Under the pieces are notes generated by a model that was given only the letters and a program-made list of their open reading frames with translations, ran no database searches and had not been told where the DNA came from. Made by a program: the position numbers and the translations under genes. Source: JBGAJN01 sp044224905 (GTDB lineage: Bacteria > Verrucomicrobiota > Verrucomicrobiia > Limisphaerales > JBGAJN01). Taken from it: 64,000 nt of DNA. The DNA lies in contig JBGAJN010000002.1 of assembly GCA_044224905.1 (NCBI GenBank), positions 1,488,001 to 1,552,000 on the forward strand, given 5' to 3'. Shown here in pieces: positions 10,101 through 17,978 of the stretch (position 1 is its first letter; each line of letters starts with the position of its first letter).

Positions 10101-10630
10101 GGGCTGATGATCGCTTGGAGTTGAAGGCTGGGTCGTTCTATTTTTCCAGCGGCAGCGTGGGCATTGGCACCACTTCGCCTACGCAGAAACTTCACGTCGT
10201 CGGAGGAGTGGTGTTTACCAGCGGCTCAACCAATGCCAATCAATCCGTCTCGTGGTCCCCGGGTAATGCGAGTTGGAACTTCACCAGCGATCGTAACGCG
10301 AAGGCGAATTTCAAAACGGTCGACGATCGCGACGTGCTCGAGCGCGTTTCCCGCCTGCCGCTCTCCGAATGGAGCTACCTCGGTTATCCGCAGCGCCACA
10401 TCGGTCCGATGGCTCAGGATTTCCACGAACTGTTTCCCCTGAGCCAGAGCGCGACTTCCATTGACGAAGCGGACCTCCACGGCGTCGCGCTCGCAGCTAT
10501 TCGTGGGGTGAATCAAAAACTCGACGAACGCAGTCGGCAACTGGAAGCCGAGAACGCGGAGCTAAAACGGACCGTGAACGAACTCAAACGACTCGTGGAT
10601 GCGCTGGTGAAAAAGACTGACGCCCGCTGA
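7112..10630 (+). CDS. Sec-exported VgrG-like spike protein with C-terminal S74 chaperone domain
   Basis: A 1172-residue chimera. Residues 1-24 are a clear Sec signal peptide ending in ILMA before Q25. Residues 26-175 form a beta-rich module (SFTYQGFLTDRGAPANG…) seen in secreted tail-fibre-like proteins. About 178-560 match the VgrG gp27-like ring: GCFGREAISEPYSFVVEV, YRIFQELAVPDIVQAHY, FNRLLEEEGIFYYF. About 575-670 are the gp5 OB fold: RGRVKVQFRWDREG, YFVPRMGQEVLVDF, GDPDQPIITGNLYN. The gp5-like stalk follows (NELRFEDKKGSEELYLHGEK). About 765-1050 are fibre repeats (VGIGTSNPTRRLHV and VGIGTTSPTQKLHV). About 1058-1130 are an S74 intramolecular chaperone (TSDRNAKANFK, HIGPMAQDFHELFP), and 1133-1170 a coiled coil. 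VgrG normally acts in the cytoplasm-loaded type VI tip, so a Sec signal is odd. No type VI genes are nearby. Confidence 0.88.
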   Translation: MKRKLIAAFLSIVSLVASTTILMAQVTSFTYQGFLTDRGAPANGAYDLQFNLYSVNSGGSALTSPIVVSDLRITNGLFSVSLNFGSQFAGSDRWLEIGFRSGASSGFFTNVVPRQVITAVPYAMFAPSAGTAGLASSVPANTITASMIADGAVTASKIAAGVIPGNLTDGGSGAYSSFVESARAFTKDEALPFTALLPVTTVGGTPSLTFYLNGSSFGTMVGCFGREAISEPYSFVVEVIAPSPSLDPDAQFGLPARVSFNRYGRNSSFAGIVTGCALAGYDGTNVLYTFRLEPPLANLARWSGYRIFQELAVPDIVQAHYSDTLGLTLVESLSGSYPTRAYAVQYAETHLNFFNRLLEEEGIFYYFRQSSSNVPTLTLGDAASSYVAAPYSSLPYYGNVAADIPAGTDFIRSFHKAQHQSTFKYTVAGYDFNHPSLSLYGSRHGEIGIGEKYEFGTSLIEPGDLESRAQVYNEREDVEHQTFVADGNAADLRPGYKFTLEDNSGAGFTGDYVVTAVRHAAFRRLTNGNPSYFYGNQLEVVPYTTIFRPERKTPKPVARPCTATVVGPAGEEIYVDSRGRVKVQFRWDREGSSDANSSCWIRTTTPWSGIGWGAYFVPRMGQEVLVDFLYGDPDQPIITGNLYNATHPVPYALPAEKTKSGIKSQSSKGGSVAGGNELRFEDKKGSEELYLHGEKNMNIVTEYDFTHLTGHDFTQTVDHDWTSRARHDFVLQADNSLTLSSASIRLNSGAGLAIGTTNNPAYSLSTTGAVAAAAFRGDGSAVSNLSAAAIATGTLSDSRLSANVALRTGGNVFTGTQNIFSGSLRMNDQGIFFRGGSDIYHGLGWVSAGSFGGANPDGPVLFGCGGGGLGTLCSSPQLALAWNNLGNVWIDPHGSNNGALTPGLLFGSSSSTEGIGSKRTSGGNQYGLDFYTSGSNRVSIANSGNVGIGTSNPTRRLHVVEPDGFGGGIQVGGVAADGIPKLINFGDGDYVHIGENGADDRLELKAGSFYFSSGSVGIGTTSPTQKLHVVGGVVFTSGSTNANQSVSWSPGNASWNFTSDRNAKANFKTVDDRDVLERVSRLPLSEWSYLGYPQRHIGPMAQDFHELFPLSQSATSIDEADLHGVALAAIRGVNQKLDERSRQLEAENAELKRTVNELKRLVDALVKKTDAR

Positions 10631-10671
10631 AGTCCGTCGCGCCTGCGAAGCAACACTCCCGTCGTCCAGCG

Positions 10672-11466
10672 CTACTTCTCCTTCGACAGTTTCGGTCTCC
10701 CGAAAAACTCGCGGTGAAGCTTGAGCAGGCGTGCGAGTTCGTCGATCGGCTCGGGGTGATCTTCCACGCGCAGATCGATGTAGCGGTCCGTTTGACCGGT
10801 GAAATTGCCGTGATCGCGCACGACCAGCAGCGCGGCGGATTGGCGGCCGCGTTTGTCGCCACCGGCTTGCTGGCCTGCCTGCATCGCGGCCATCAACCAA
10901 TCGGCAAGTTCAGTCCCCTCGATGCGTTGACTTAAGCGATACGCCGTCGCCATTGCATCGACGACTTCAGGGCCGGTGAGAATATTGCCCTGAACGGAAA
11001 AGTTATCGCCCACGCGATGCCCGGCCCAATCCAGACAGTTCGTCCCCGTGTGCACAGCGACGCGGCCTTTGGCATCGATGATCGCGAATTGGCGCTCAGC
11101 AATGTTTGTGTCGGCGCGCGAAAATGTTTTCACGATCTCCGCCGGCGACTTGCCCGCTTCGAGCATGTCCAGGCCAACCGGTCCGAAGGCGACGTTGGCG
11201 CGGGCTTGCGTCGCGACGGCTCCGACCTTCGCCTTGGCCCACGGCACAACGCTGCCGACGCTGAAGAACTTGCTCTCCACCGCGACGCCGAGATCACCGG
11301 TAGCCGAATCAAATCCGACGACCGAGAACGTGGCGATGATGGGCGAGGGCGGGGCGGCGTGGGCGATTGAAGCCCAAGCAATCATGGCAATCGCCGAAAG
11401 CGCTCGCCACCACCGCAAAGAAATATCCTTCTTCGCGAACTTCGCCCCTTTGCGTGACTCAAACAT
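10672..11466 (-). CDS. exported DUF1028 family protein
   Basis: A 264-residue protein of the DUF1028 family, which resembles Ntn-hydrolases. After an N-terminal hydrophobic segment (ALSAIAMIAWASIAHA, probably a signal peptide cut before APPSP) comes the family core: FSVVGFDSATGDLGVAVESK, VVPWAKAKVGAVATQA, and VHTGTNCLDWAGHRVG. Biochemistry of the family is largely unknown; some relatives sit near amidase or peptidase genes. The annotated ATG gives a basic leader (MFESRKGAKFAKKD) that looks like an interspersed-repeat translation; a TTG just before LRWWRALSA would give a tidier signal peptide, so the start is uncertain. It converges on the VgrG-like gene. Confidence 0.85.
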   Translation of the reverse strand: MFESRKGAKFAKKDISLRWWRALSAIAMIAWASIAHAAPPSPIIATFSVVGFDSATGDLGVAVESKFFSVGSVVPWAKAKVGAVATQARANVAFGPVGLDMLEAGKSPAEIVKTFSRADTNIAERQFAIIDAKGRVAVHTGTNCLDWAGHRVGDNFSVQGNILTGPEVVDAMATAYRLSQRIEGTELADWLMAAMQAGQQAGGDKRGRQSAALLVVRDHGNFTGQTDRYIDLRVEDHPEPIDELARLLKLHREFFGRPKLSKEK

Positions 11467-11487
11467 CTGCCGCGGTCCTGCGTTGAA

Positions 11488-12438
11488 TCAAGCCGTCGCC
11501 AGCCATTCGCGCAGGGTGGCGAGATCTTTCTTCATGTTCGCCATCATCTCCGCGTCCTTGCCGAGGTCTTTGTATTCGTGATGCTGGCAAAGCGGGCCGT
11601 TGAAGTTGGTCGACTTGAGCCAGGTGAGGAACGATTTGTTCACGCTGCCCGCGCCGAAATTGCACCAGCGCGGAGCCCAGCCTTTTTCACCCTTCTCGAA
11701 ATAGAAATCCTTCAGGAACACGGCGACGAAATACTGCTCCATCAAGCGCGCCTGGATTGGCCACGAGAGGCCGCCTTCAAGCGTGGCGTGGCCGATGTCG
11801 TAGCACATGCCCATGTGTTTCGGATCGAGATCCTTCATCATCGTCCACAGATCCCAGATCGGCGCGCCGACGTAATCCGCGCCCGAGTGATTCTGCCAGC
11901 CGGCTTGGAGGCCGAGTTCCTTGTTGAACGCGGCGAGATCCTTCAATGCCGCGCCGACTTCGGCGATCGTTTTGGACGGATGTTCGCTCTTGGAATATTT
12001 CGCAAAGCCGAGGCGGTATTTCCGGATGCCGAGATTCGCGGCGGCGCGGAGAACTTTCTCAGCGGTCTTGTCCAGCTTGGTGATCTCGGTGGTGACGATC
12101 ATCACCTGCTTGCCATTGCGTTGCATCGCCTCGACAAACTGCGGCAACAACTCATCCACCTTTTCCGGATCGATCTGTCCGGCCTTGCTGCGCACGGGCA
12201 ACTCGATGCCGTCCCAGCCGATTTCCGCGACGAAGTCCGAAGTCTCGCGCGGTCCGAGGTGCGCGAACGGCTTGGAGAACGCGATGATCTGGTACTTCTT
12301 TTGAATCGGCGCGGGCGCGGCTTTCTTCGCTGCCTTCTTCTCGGCGCCAAACGCGGACGGCGCGGCGAGAGCGAGCGCGGAGCCCGTGAAGGCGGCGTTG
12401 GCAAGAAAGTCACGACGAGAGAGTGAGGGAGTTGACAT
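11488..12438 (-). CDS. Tat-exported sugar phosphate isomerase/epimerase-like TIM barrel
   Basis: A 316-residue xylose-isomerase-like TIM-barrel protein. The preferred ATG at 12438 gives MSTPSLSRRDFLANAAF, a twin-arginine signal with the SRRDFL motif and a following hydrophobic stretch; an upstream start at 12489 would add a poorly coding leader. The barrel part shows FVAEIGWDGIELPVR, GLQAGWQNHSGADY, MGMCYDIGHATLEGG and CQHHEYKDLG, where metal-binding Glu, His and Asp residues are expected. Tat export suggests folding in the cytoplasm, perhaps with bound metal, and action in the periplasm. Verrucomicrobia and Planctomycetes carry many such exported barrels; substrates are mostly unknown. A second one lies at 57924-58802. 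Confidence 0.85.
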   Translation of the reverse strand: MSTPSLSRRDFLANAAFTGSALALAAPSAFGAEKKAAKKAAPAPIQKKYQIIAFSKPFAHLGPRETSDFVAEIGWDGIELPVRSKAGQIDPEKVDELLPQFVEAMQRNGKQVMIVTTEITKLDKTAEKVLRAAANLGIRKYRLGFAKYSKSEHPSKTIAEVGAALKDLAAFNKELGLQAGWQNHSGADYVGAPIWDLWTMMKDLDPKHMGMCYDIGHATLEGGLSWPIQARLMEQYFVAVFLKDFYFEKGEKGWAPRWCNFGAGSVNKSFLTWLKSTNFNGPLCQHHEYKDLGKDAEMMANMKKDLATLREWLATA

Positions 12439-12516
12439 AGAGTTTCGGTGTTCGCGTTGTTGGACGGCGGGACAGTTAACCGGCTTCACCCTCGCAAACG
12501 CAACGGGAAAAGCACT

Positions 12517-12533
12517 GCGAGCGTCGCGCTCGC
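12517..12533 (-). terminator. possible hairpin after the formate dehydrogenase operon
   Basis: GCGAGCG-TCG-CGCTCGC forms a perfect 7 bp stem about 40 bp past the stop codon of the alpha subunit. On the minus strand it is followed by AGTGCTTTT, a weak T-run, so rho-independent termination is possible but not convincing. Confidence 0.35.
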
Positions 12534-12571
12534 GTGGCCAACAATCCTCCGATGCGACCCAGACGGGTGAA

Positions 12572-15271
12572 TTACTTCGCCGCTACCGGCTCGAGCTTCT
12601 CGATACGCACCGCGGTGATCTTGTATTCCGGCGTCTTCGTATAACGGTCGCGGTGTGAGGTGGTGATCTGGTTGAGGAACACGCGCGTGGAGTGGAACGT
12701 GGTGTAAACTTCGCCGTCCTTCACGTGGTCGCTGATTTTCACCGGCAGATCCGCGAAGCCTTGCTCGCTGCGGAGGCGGACAATTTCGCCATCAGAGAGG
12801 CCGAGAGTCGCCGCATCGGTGGGCGAGAGTTGCAGGTAGTCGGTCGAGTGGATGCTGTCGTTGGGCGTACGCGCCGTTTGTGTGGCGGCGTTGTATTGAT
12901 AGAGGTTGCGGCCGGTCGTGAGGAGGAAGGGATATTCCTTCGTCGTCAGTTTCGGCGGCGCGACGTATTCGATGCGACGCAGCGCGGTGGTCTTGCCGTG
13001 GGTGAAATGATCGGTGTGCAGCGTGGGTGTGCCGGGATCATTTTCGTCTCGGCACGGCCATTGCAGGCCGCCCTGCTTTTCCATACGCGCGTAGGTGATG
13101 CCGGCGGCTTCGGGCCAGAGCGAACGGACTTCGTCCCAGATTTCTTCGGCGCTCTTCCAAGCGAAGTGCTCGCCTTTGCCCATCAGCTTAGCGATGTCGC
13201 AAACGATCTCCCAATCGGAACGCGCGTCGCCCTGCGGTGGCACAGCCTGGCGCACGCGTTGAATGCGGCGCTCGCCGTTCATGAACGTGCCATCCTTCTC
13301 AAACGAGCTCGCGGCTGGCAGGAAGACGTCGCCGAATTCCTTCGCGGTCTCGTTGATGAAAATGTCCTGCACGATGACGAGGTCGAGTTGATCCATCGCC
13401 TTGCGCGTGTAGTGCATGTTCGGGTTCGTCATCACGATGTCGTAGCCGATCGACCAAAGCACCTTGAGCTTCCCCGCCACCGCGGCATCCATCATCTCCA
13501 TCATGTTGATGCCGGGATTCGTTGGCAGCTTCACGTGCCACGCCTGCTCGAAGCGTTCGCGCGCTTCGATGAGCGGCACGTAGCCGGCGAGAAGCTTCGG
13601 TTCGGAACCCATGTGCGGCGCGCCCTGCACGTTGTTCTGGCCGCGCAACGGATTGATGCCCGTGCCGGGCTTGCCAATGTTGCCGGTGATGAGCGCGAGA
13701 TTCACGAGCGCCATGATGCCCTCGGTGCCCTGGATGTGCTCGGTCATGCCGAGGCCGTGGACGGAGAGCGACGGCTTGTTCGTCGCGTAAATGCGCGCGG
13801 CCTCACGAATCTTCGCCGCCGGCACGCCGCAGATCTTCTCCACCTTCTCGGGCGCGAACTGCTTCACGAACTCGCGATATTCGTTGAACTCCGTGATTCG
13901 CGTGCGGATGAACTCCTCGTCGACGAGTCCTTCCTCGACGATGACTGCACCCATCGCGTTGAACAGAACGACGTTGGTGCCGGCGTGAAGCTGCAGATGA
14001 ACCGTGGCGAATTCGCACAACTCGATTTCGCGCGGATCAACCACGATGAGCTTCGCGCCGTGCCGCGCCGCCTGCTTGATGCGCGCGCCGGTGACGGGAT
14101 GGCCTTCGGTGGGATTGACGCCCGCGACGAGAATGGTGCGGGCGAGGGCGATGTCGTCGAGCGAGTTGGTCGCCGCACCGGTGCCGAGCGTCATCTTCAT
14201 CGCGGCAGCCGTGGGCGAATGGCAGACGCGTGCGCAGCAATCGATATTGTTGCTACCCACCACGACGCGCGCGAACTTTTGCGCGACGTAATTTTCCTCG
14301 TTGGTACCACGGGCGGAACTGAGCAAGCCGATGCTGTCCGGGCCGTGCTTTGCCATCGCTTCGCGCAACTTGTCGGCGATGAATTGATTCACTTCCGTCC
14401 AACTGACCTTCTGCCATTGGCCATCGCGGCGGATCATCGGCGAGGTCGGGCGATCCTTGAAGGTGATGTAGTCGAACGCGTAGCGGCCCTTCACGCAGGT
14501 GTGGCCGTGATTACTCGGACCTTCCATCGACGGGCGGATGGTGGTGATTTGTCCGTTGCGCGTGCCGACGTTTACTTCGCAACCCGTGCCGCAGTAGGAG
14601 CAAATGGTTTTCGTCCAGTTCGTCGGCACACCGCGTTTGAGCAAGGTGAGATCTTCGAGCGCGCCAGAGGGACAGGTATCCACGCACGCGCCGCAACTCA
14701 CGCAGCCGCCATCCTGCAATGTTTCGCCGCGCACCGGTCCGATGCGCGTTTGATCGCCGCGGTTCCAAGCCTTCCACACGAACTGGCCTTGCACTTCTTC
14801 GCAAATGCGCACGCAGCGGTAGCACGTCACGCACTGCGTCATGTCCACGTTGATGTAGGGATGCGTGGTGTCCTTCATGAAGGGCACGGCAGGCTGCGGC
14901 GCGTTGCGCGAACCGCGCGCCTTCACATCATATTCGCGGAGGTAACGGTGAAATTGTTTGTCGGGAAACTGCGTGACGGCTTCGATCGGGTAATCCTTTG
15001 CTAGCAAACCGAGCAACGTCTTGCGCACACCGGTCACGGTTTCGGAGTGCGTGAGAATTTCCATGCCTTCGCGGAGCTGCGTGTTGCACGCGGTGACGAG
15101 TCCGTTCACGCCTTTGACTTCGACGGTGCAGAGGCGGCACGAGCCGTAAGGTTGAATGCGGTCGTCGTGGCAAAGCGTCGGCACCTCGACGGCGAGTTGT
15201 TTGAGCGCCTGATTGATCGTGAGACCTTCGGCGAACTGGTGGCGTTGGCCGTTGATGGTTACTTGAAGCAT
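12572..15271 (-). CDS. fdhF: NAD-type formate dehydrogenase, molybdenum alpha subunit
   Basis: An 899-residue iron-sulfur molybdoenzyme that oxidises formate to CO2 at a bis-MGD cofactor. In order: an N-terminal [2Fe-2S] domain (C34, C45, C48, C62); two [4Fe-4S] motifs (CVTCYRCVRIC and CVSCGACVDTC); the [4Fe-4S] lead-in of the molybdopterin domain (CSYCGTGC); the metal ligand in IDCCARVCHSPTAA, with Cys where some homologues have selenocysteine; and MGD-binding segments to the C terminus. The His-Cys3 cluster motif of NuoG/FdsA (normally DCxxCxxxxxC) is absent at residues 92-110. The gene overlaps the flavoprotein subunit gene by 13 bp. FdhD at 702-1529 would activate it. Confidence 0.93.
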   Translation of the reverse strand: MLQVTINGQRHQFAEGLTINQALKQLAVEVPTLCHDDRIQPYGSCRLCTVEVKGVNGLVTACNTQLREGMEILTHSETVTGVRKTLLGLLAKDYPIEAVTQFPDKQFHRYLREYDVKARGSRNAPQPAVPFMKDTTHPYINVDMTQCVTCYRCVRICEEVQGQFVWKAWNRGDQTRIGPVRGETLQDGGCVSCGACVDTCPSGALEDLTLLKRGVPTNWTKTICSYCGTGCEVNVGTRNGQITTIRPSMEGPSNHGHTCVKGRYAFDYITFKDRPTSPMIRRDGQWQKVSWTEVNQFIADKLREAMAKHGPDSIGLLSSARGTNEENYVAQKFARVVVGSNNIDCCARVCHSPTAAAMKMTLGTGAATNSLDDIALARTILVAGVNPTEGHPVTGARIKQAARHGAKLIVVDPREIELCEFATVHLQLHAGTNVVLFNAMGAVIVEEGLVDEEFIRTRITEFNEYREFVKQFAPEKVEKICGVPAAKIREAARIYATNKPSLSVHGLGMTEHIQGTEGIMALVNLALITGNIGKPGTGINPLRGQNNVQGAPHMGSEPKLLAGYVPLIEARERFEQAWHVKLPTNPGINMMEMMDAAVAGKLKVLWSIGYDIVMTNPNMHYTRKAMDQLDLVIVQDIFINETAKEFGDVFLPAASSFEKDGTFMNGERRIQRVRQAVPPQGDARSDWEIVCDIAKLMGKGEHFAWKSAEEIWDEVRSLWPEAAGITYARMEKQGGLQWPCRDENDPGTPTLHTDHFTHGKTTALRRIEYVAPPKLTTKEYPFLLTTGRNLYQYNAATQTARTPNDSIHSTDYLQLSPTDAATLGLSDGEIVRLRSEQGFADLPVKISDHVKDGEVYTTFHSTRVFLNQITTSHRDRYTKTPEYKITAVRIEKLEPVAAK

Positions 15272-16764
15272 GGCTCAATCTCCGTGGGGTAATAGCGCAG
15301 GATCGATTCGGCGAAGCGCGCGAGACCGGTGCCGTGCCCGCAAAGACTCGCGAGCTTGAGCGCGACGACGAGCTCGCGACATTCCTGCAAGTCCGCCTTT
15401 GTGGCGTCGCCGCCGAGGGCATTGGTGAAAATCTCCTCGATGCGTCCGCTGCCGCTGCGACACGGCGTGCATTTGCCGCACGACTCATACGCACCGAACG
15501 AGAAGACGTGTTCGACCAGCGCGGGGATCGACGTATTTTCATCGAACGCCACCACGCCGCCGTGGCCGACGCCGGCTCCGATCGCCGCGAGTTCTTCAAA
15601 ACCGAGCGGATTGTCGAGCAAGTGCGGCGGAATCATTCCGATAATCGGGCCGCCGATGATCACGCCTTTCAACTTGCCGCCTCCGCGCAACCCGCCGCCG
15701 ATTTCTTCGACGATGTGCCGGACAGTGACGCCGAACTCAACCTCGTAAAGGCCGGGGCGGTTGAAAAGTGAATTGAGCGAGAGCGCCTTCGTGCCGCGAC
15801 TCTTCGAGAAGCCGAGCGCTGCATAAGCCTCTGCGCCGTGCGTGACGATCCACGGAACATTCACGAGCGTCTCGACGTTGTTGAGCAGCGTCGGTTTGTC
15901 GAACAGCCCGCGCTCGGTAGGATAGGGCGGACGCGCCATGACTTCGGGGCGCTTGCCTTCGATGGAACGAAGCAATGAAGTTTCCTCGCCGCAAACGTAG
16001 CTGCCGTGGCCCGTGTAGACTTCGAGTTCGAAGTTGAAATTTTTCCCGCCGATTTTCTGACCGAGCCAACCTGCGGCGCGCGCCTCAGCTAGCGCCGCGT
16101 TCAACACGACGCCCGCGAGCGGATACTCTATGCGCACGTAGATGTAACCCTTGCTGGCGCCGACCGCGTAGGCCGCGAGGATCATACCCTCGATCAGCGC
16201 GTGCGGATCGTCCTCCATGAGGTAGCGATCAATGTATGCGCCGGCATCGCCTTCGTCGGCGTTGGCGACGACGTATTTCTCGCCAGCGGGCTGTGTCGCG
16301 ACGGCGCGCCACTTGCGGCCAGTCGGGAAACCCGCACCACCGCGTCCGCGCAAACCCGAGGCATCGACTGCGGCGAGAATTTTCTCGGGCTGATCCTCCA
16401 ACGCTTTCGCAAGCGCTGCGTAGCCACCTTGCTTCACGTAATCACCCAGCTTCCGCGCGCCACCACTGGCCACGCGACCGAGAACGATTCCCTGCCGCGA
16501 GAAAACTTTGACCGGCGGACGTGGATGCGTCTGGCCCTTGGCCGGTGCGGCGAAACATTCACCGAGACAGTAAACGCGTGGATTTTGCGCGGACGCATCA
16601 GCCCAGAGTCCGGGATTAAAATGCCGAGCCGCGAAACACGCCGTGCCCTGACAGGCTTTCCCAACGTGCTCACCGTGCGGCAGGTGGTAGAACGACTCGA
16701 CGTCGGGAGTCAGTGCGTGCGCGGAGCCAGCTGGGCCGGGGTGGGTGGGAGGTCGGCTCGTCAT
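15259..16764 (-). CDS. NAD-type formate dehydrogenase, NuoF-like flavoprotein subunit with fused [2Fe-2S] domain
   Basis: A 501-residue protein that should pass electrons from the alpha subunit to NAD+ through FMN. The N-terminal part keeps a shortened NuoE/thioredoxin-like [2Fe-2S] set: CQGTAC then CLGEC (Cx4C and Cx3C) with only about 22 residues between. The NuoF-like part has the FMN/NADH site (GLRGRGGAGFPTGRKW, then YVVANADEGDAGAYIDR), and the [4Fe-4S] motif CGKCTPCRSGSGRI with a later Cys in SLCGHG. Related enzymes (FdsB) work with a separate NuoE-like FdsG; none is next to this gene, so the fused domain may replace it (inference). First gene of the operon; a terminator precedes it. Confidence 0.9.
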   Translation of the reverse strand: MTSRPPTHPGPAGSAHALTPDVESFYHLPHGEHVGKACQGTACFAARHFNPGLWADASAQNPRVYCLGECFAAPAKGQTHPRPPVKVFSRQGIVLGRVASGGARKLGDYVKQGGYAALAKALEDQPEKILAAVDASGLRGRGGAGFPTGRKWRAVATQPAGEKYVVANADEGDAGAYIDRYLMEDDPHALIEGMILAAYAVGASKGYIYVRIEYPLAGVVLNAALAEARAAGWLGQKIGGKNFNFELEVYTGHGSYVCGEETSLLRSIEGKRPEVMARPPYPTERGLFDKPTLLNNVETLVNVPWIVTHGAEAYAALGFSKSRGTKALSLNSLFNRPGLYEVEFGVTVRHIVEEIGGGLRGGGKLKGVIIGGPIIGMIPPHLLDNPLGFEELAAIGAGVGHGGVVAFDENTSIPALVEHVFSFGAYESCGKCTPCRSGSGRIEEIFTNALGGDATKADLQECRELVVALKLASLCGHGTGLARFAESILRYYPTEIEPCFK

Positions 16765-16776
16765 ATTCTTTTATCC

Positions 16777-16810
16777 AAAAAATGGGACGAGGCGCGAACC
16801 CCGTCCCATT
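16777..16810 (-). terminator. rho-independent terminator between the beta-hydroxyacid dehydrogenase and formate dehydrogenase genes
   Basis: On the minus strand, AATGGGACG pairs with CGTCCCATT (9 bp, 16781-16810) and is followed directly by a run of six T (AT pairs plus T-tract). It lies 18 bp past the stop of the dehydrogenase at 16828 and just before the start at 16764, so it separates two transcription units that read the same way. Confidence 0.8.
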
Positions 16811-16827
16811 CATAGAAACCGATTTTA

Positions 16828-17718
16828 TTACTTGTGCAAGTGCCGACCTTTGAAGGTCAGTTCCGCGATGCCCGATTTGTCGAGTTCGCCGAGGCCTTCG
16901 TTGGTCATCTTGGAGTATTGCTTGAACGTCGCCGCCGCGAGCGGGAGGTTCAGCTTCTGTTCCTTCGCAAGCTTCAGCGCGATGCCGGAATCCTTCGCAG
17001 CGTGTGCGGCGGAGAAGAAGCAGGAGTGGTCGCGATTGACCATGTCCTCGCCGTCGGTGACGAGCACGCGGGAGTTCGCGCCGGTTTGCGAGAAGACTTC
17101 CATCAACGTCTTCAGATCGAGCCCGAGCGCGTTGCCCAGGCCGAGGCCTTCGGCGAGACCGGCGGTGTTGATGTTCATCACCATGTTCACGAGCGCCTTC
17201 ACCTGCGCGGCCTGGCCGGACTTGCCGATGTAACGCAGCAACTTGCCTTCGTCGCTGAGTTTATCGAGCAACGGCTTCAGGCGGTCGAACACTTCCTGCT
17301 TGCCGCCGCACATGAGATAGAGCGTTCCCTGACGCGCCTGATTGATCGACGACGCCATGCAGGCTTCGAGCGAATTCGCACCCTTCGACTCGCACTTTTG
17401 TTCCACCCACACGTGAGTGGCTGGGCTGACCGTCGCGCAGTTGATGAAGGTTTTTCCCTTTGCGCGGCTGAGCAGGCCCTTGGTGAAAATGGTCTTCATC
17501 GCCTTGTCGTCCGTGACGACGGTGATGATGACGTCGGAATTCTTCGTGACGTCTTTCAAGTCTGTGCAGGCGAGGCAACCGAGTTCTTTCGCGAGATCTG
17601 TGGCCGATTGCGCGCGCGAGTCGAAGACCGCCGACACCGTGTAACCGCATTCCTTGAGGCGACGCGCCATGTTGGCGCCCATGCGTCCGACTCCGACAAA
17701 GCCAATTCGTTCTGACAT
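16828..17718 (-). CDS. beta-hydroxyacid dehydrogenase family (3-hydroxyisobutyrate / tartronate semialdehyde reductase-like)
   Basis: A 296-residue NAD(P)-dependent dehydrogenase. The dinucleotide site is GFVGVGRMGANMARRL at the very start, which supports the ATG at 17718. The catalytic lysine region is GKSGQAAQVKALVNMVM. The substrate loop usually reads DAPVSGG; here it is EACMASSINQARQG, so specificity may differ from 3-hydroxyisobutyrate dehydrogenase or GarR. Next to glycolate oxidase a role as tartronate semialdehyde or glyoxylate reductase is attractive, but that rests on neighbourhood only. Transcription ends at the hairpin around 16795. Confidence 0.85.
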   Translation of the reverse strand: MSERIGFVGVGRMGANMARRLKECGYTVSAVFDSRAQSATDLAKELGCLACTDLKDVTKNSDVIITVVTDDKAMKTIFTKGLLSRAKGKTFINCATVSPATHVWVEQKCESKGANSLEACMASSINQARQGTLYLMCGGKQEVFDRLKPLLDKLSDEGKLLRYIGKSGQAAQVKALVNMVMNINTAGLAEGLGLGNALGLDLKTLMEVFSQTGANSRVLVTDGEDMVNRDHSCFFSAAHAAKDSGIALKLAKEQKLNLPLAAATFKQYSKMTNEGLGELDKSGIAELTFKGRHLHK

Positions 17719-17978
17719 AATTTTGTTAGTTATTTGGTTTGGTAACAATTGTCCCGCGCGCGGCCGGGCCGCTGTTCCTACGGGAATCGTGGGCGAGCTT
17801 ATTCACCCCACGGAACCTTCGGCAATACATTTGACACCGCCCGCCTGCTGATTCGTGAGGTGGACTCTAGGAAGTTCCCGCGGTCACCTCAATAGATGAT
17901 CCTGCCGAAAGCATGTAGAATCCTCCGGCGCGCAGAGGGCGATTGTCAGCGTCGCCCGCAGTGCGCTAGCCTCGGCGC

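Noticed and set aside
12692..15004. 770-codon open frame opposite the formate dehydrogenase alpha gene
   Set aside because: A shadow of the GC-rich sense gene; no family motif, Arg/His/Val-rich composition.
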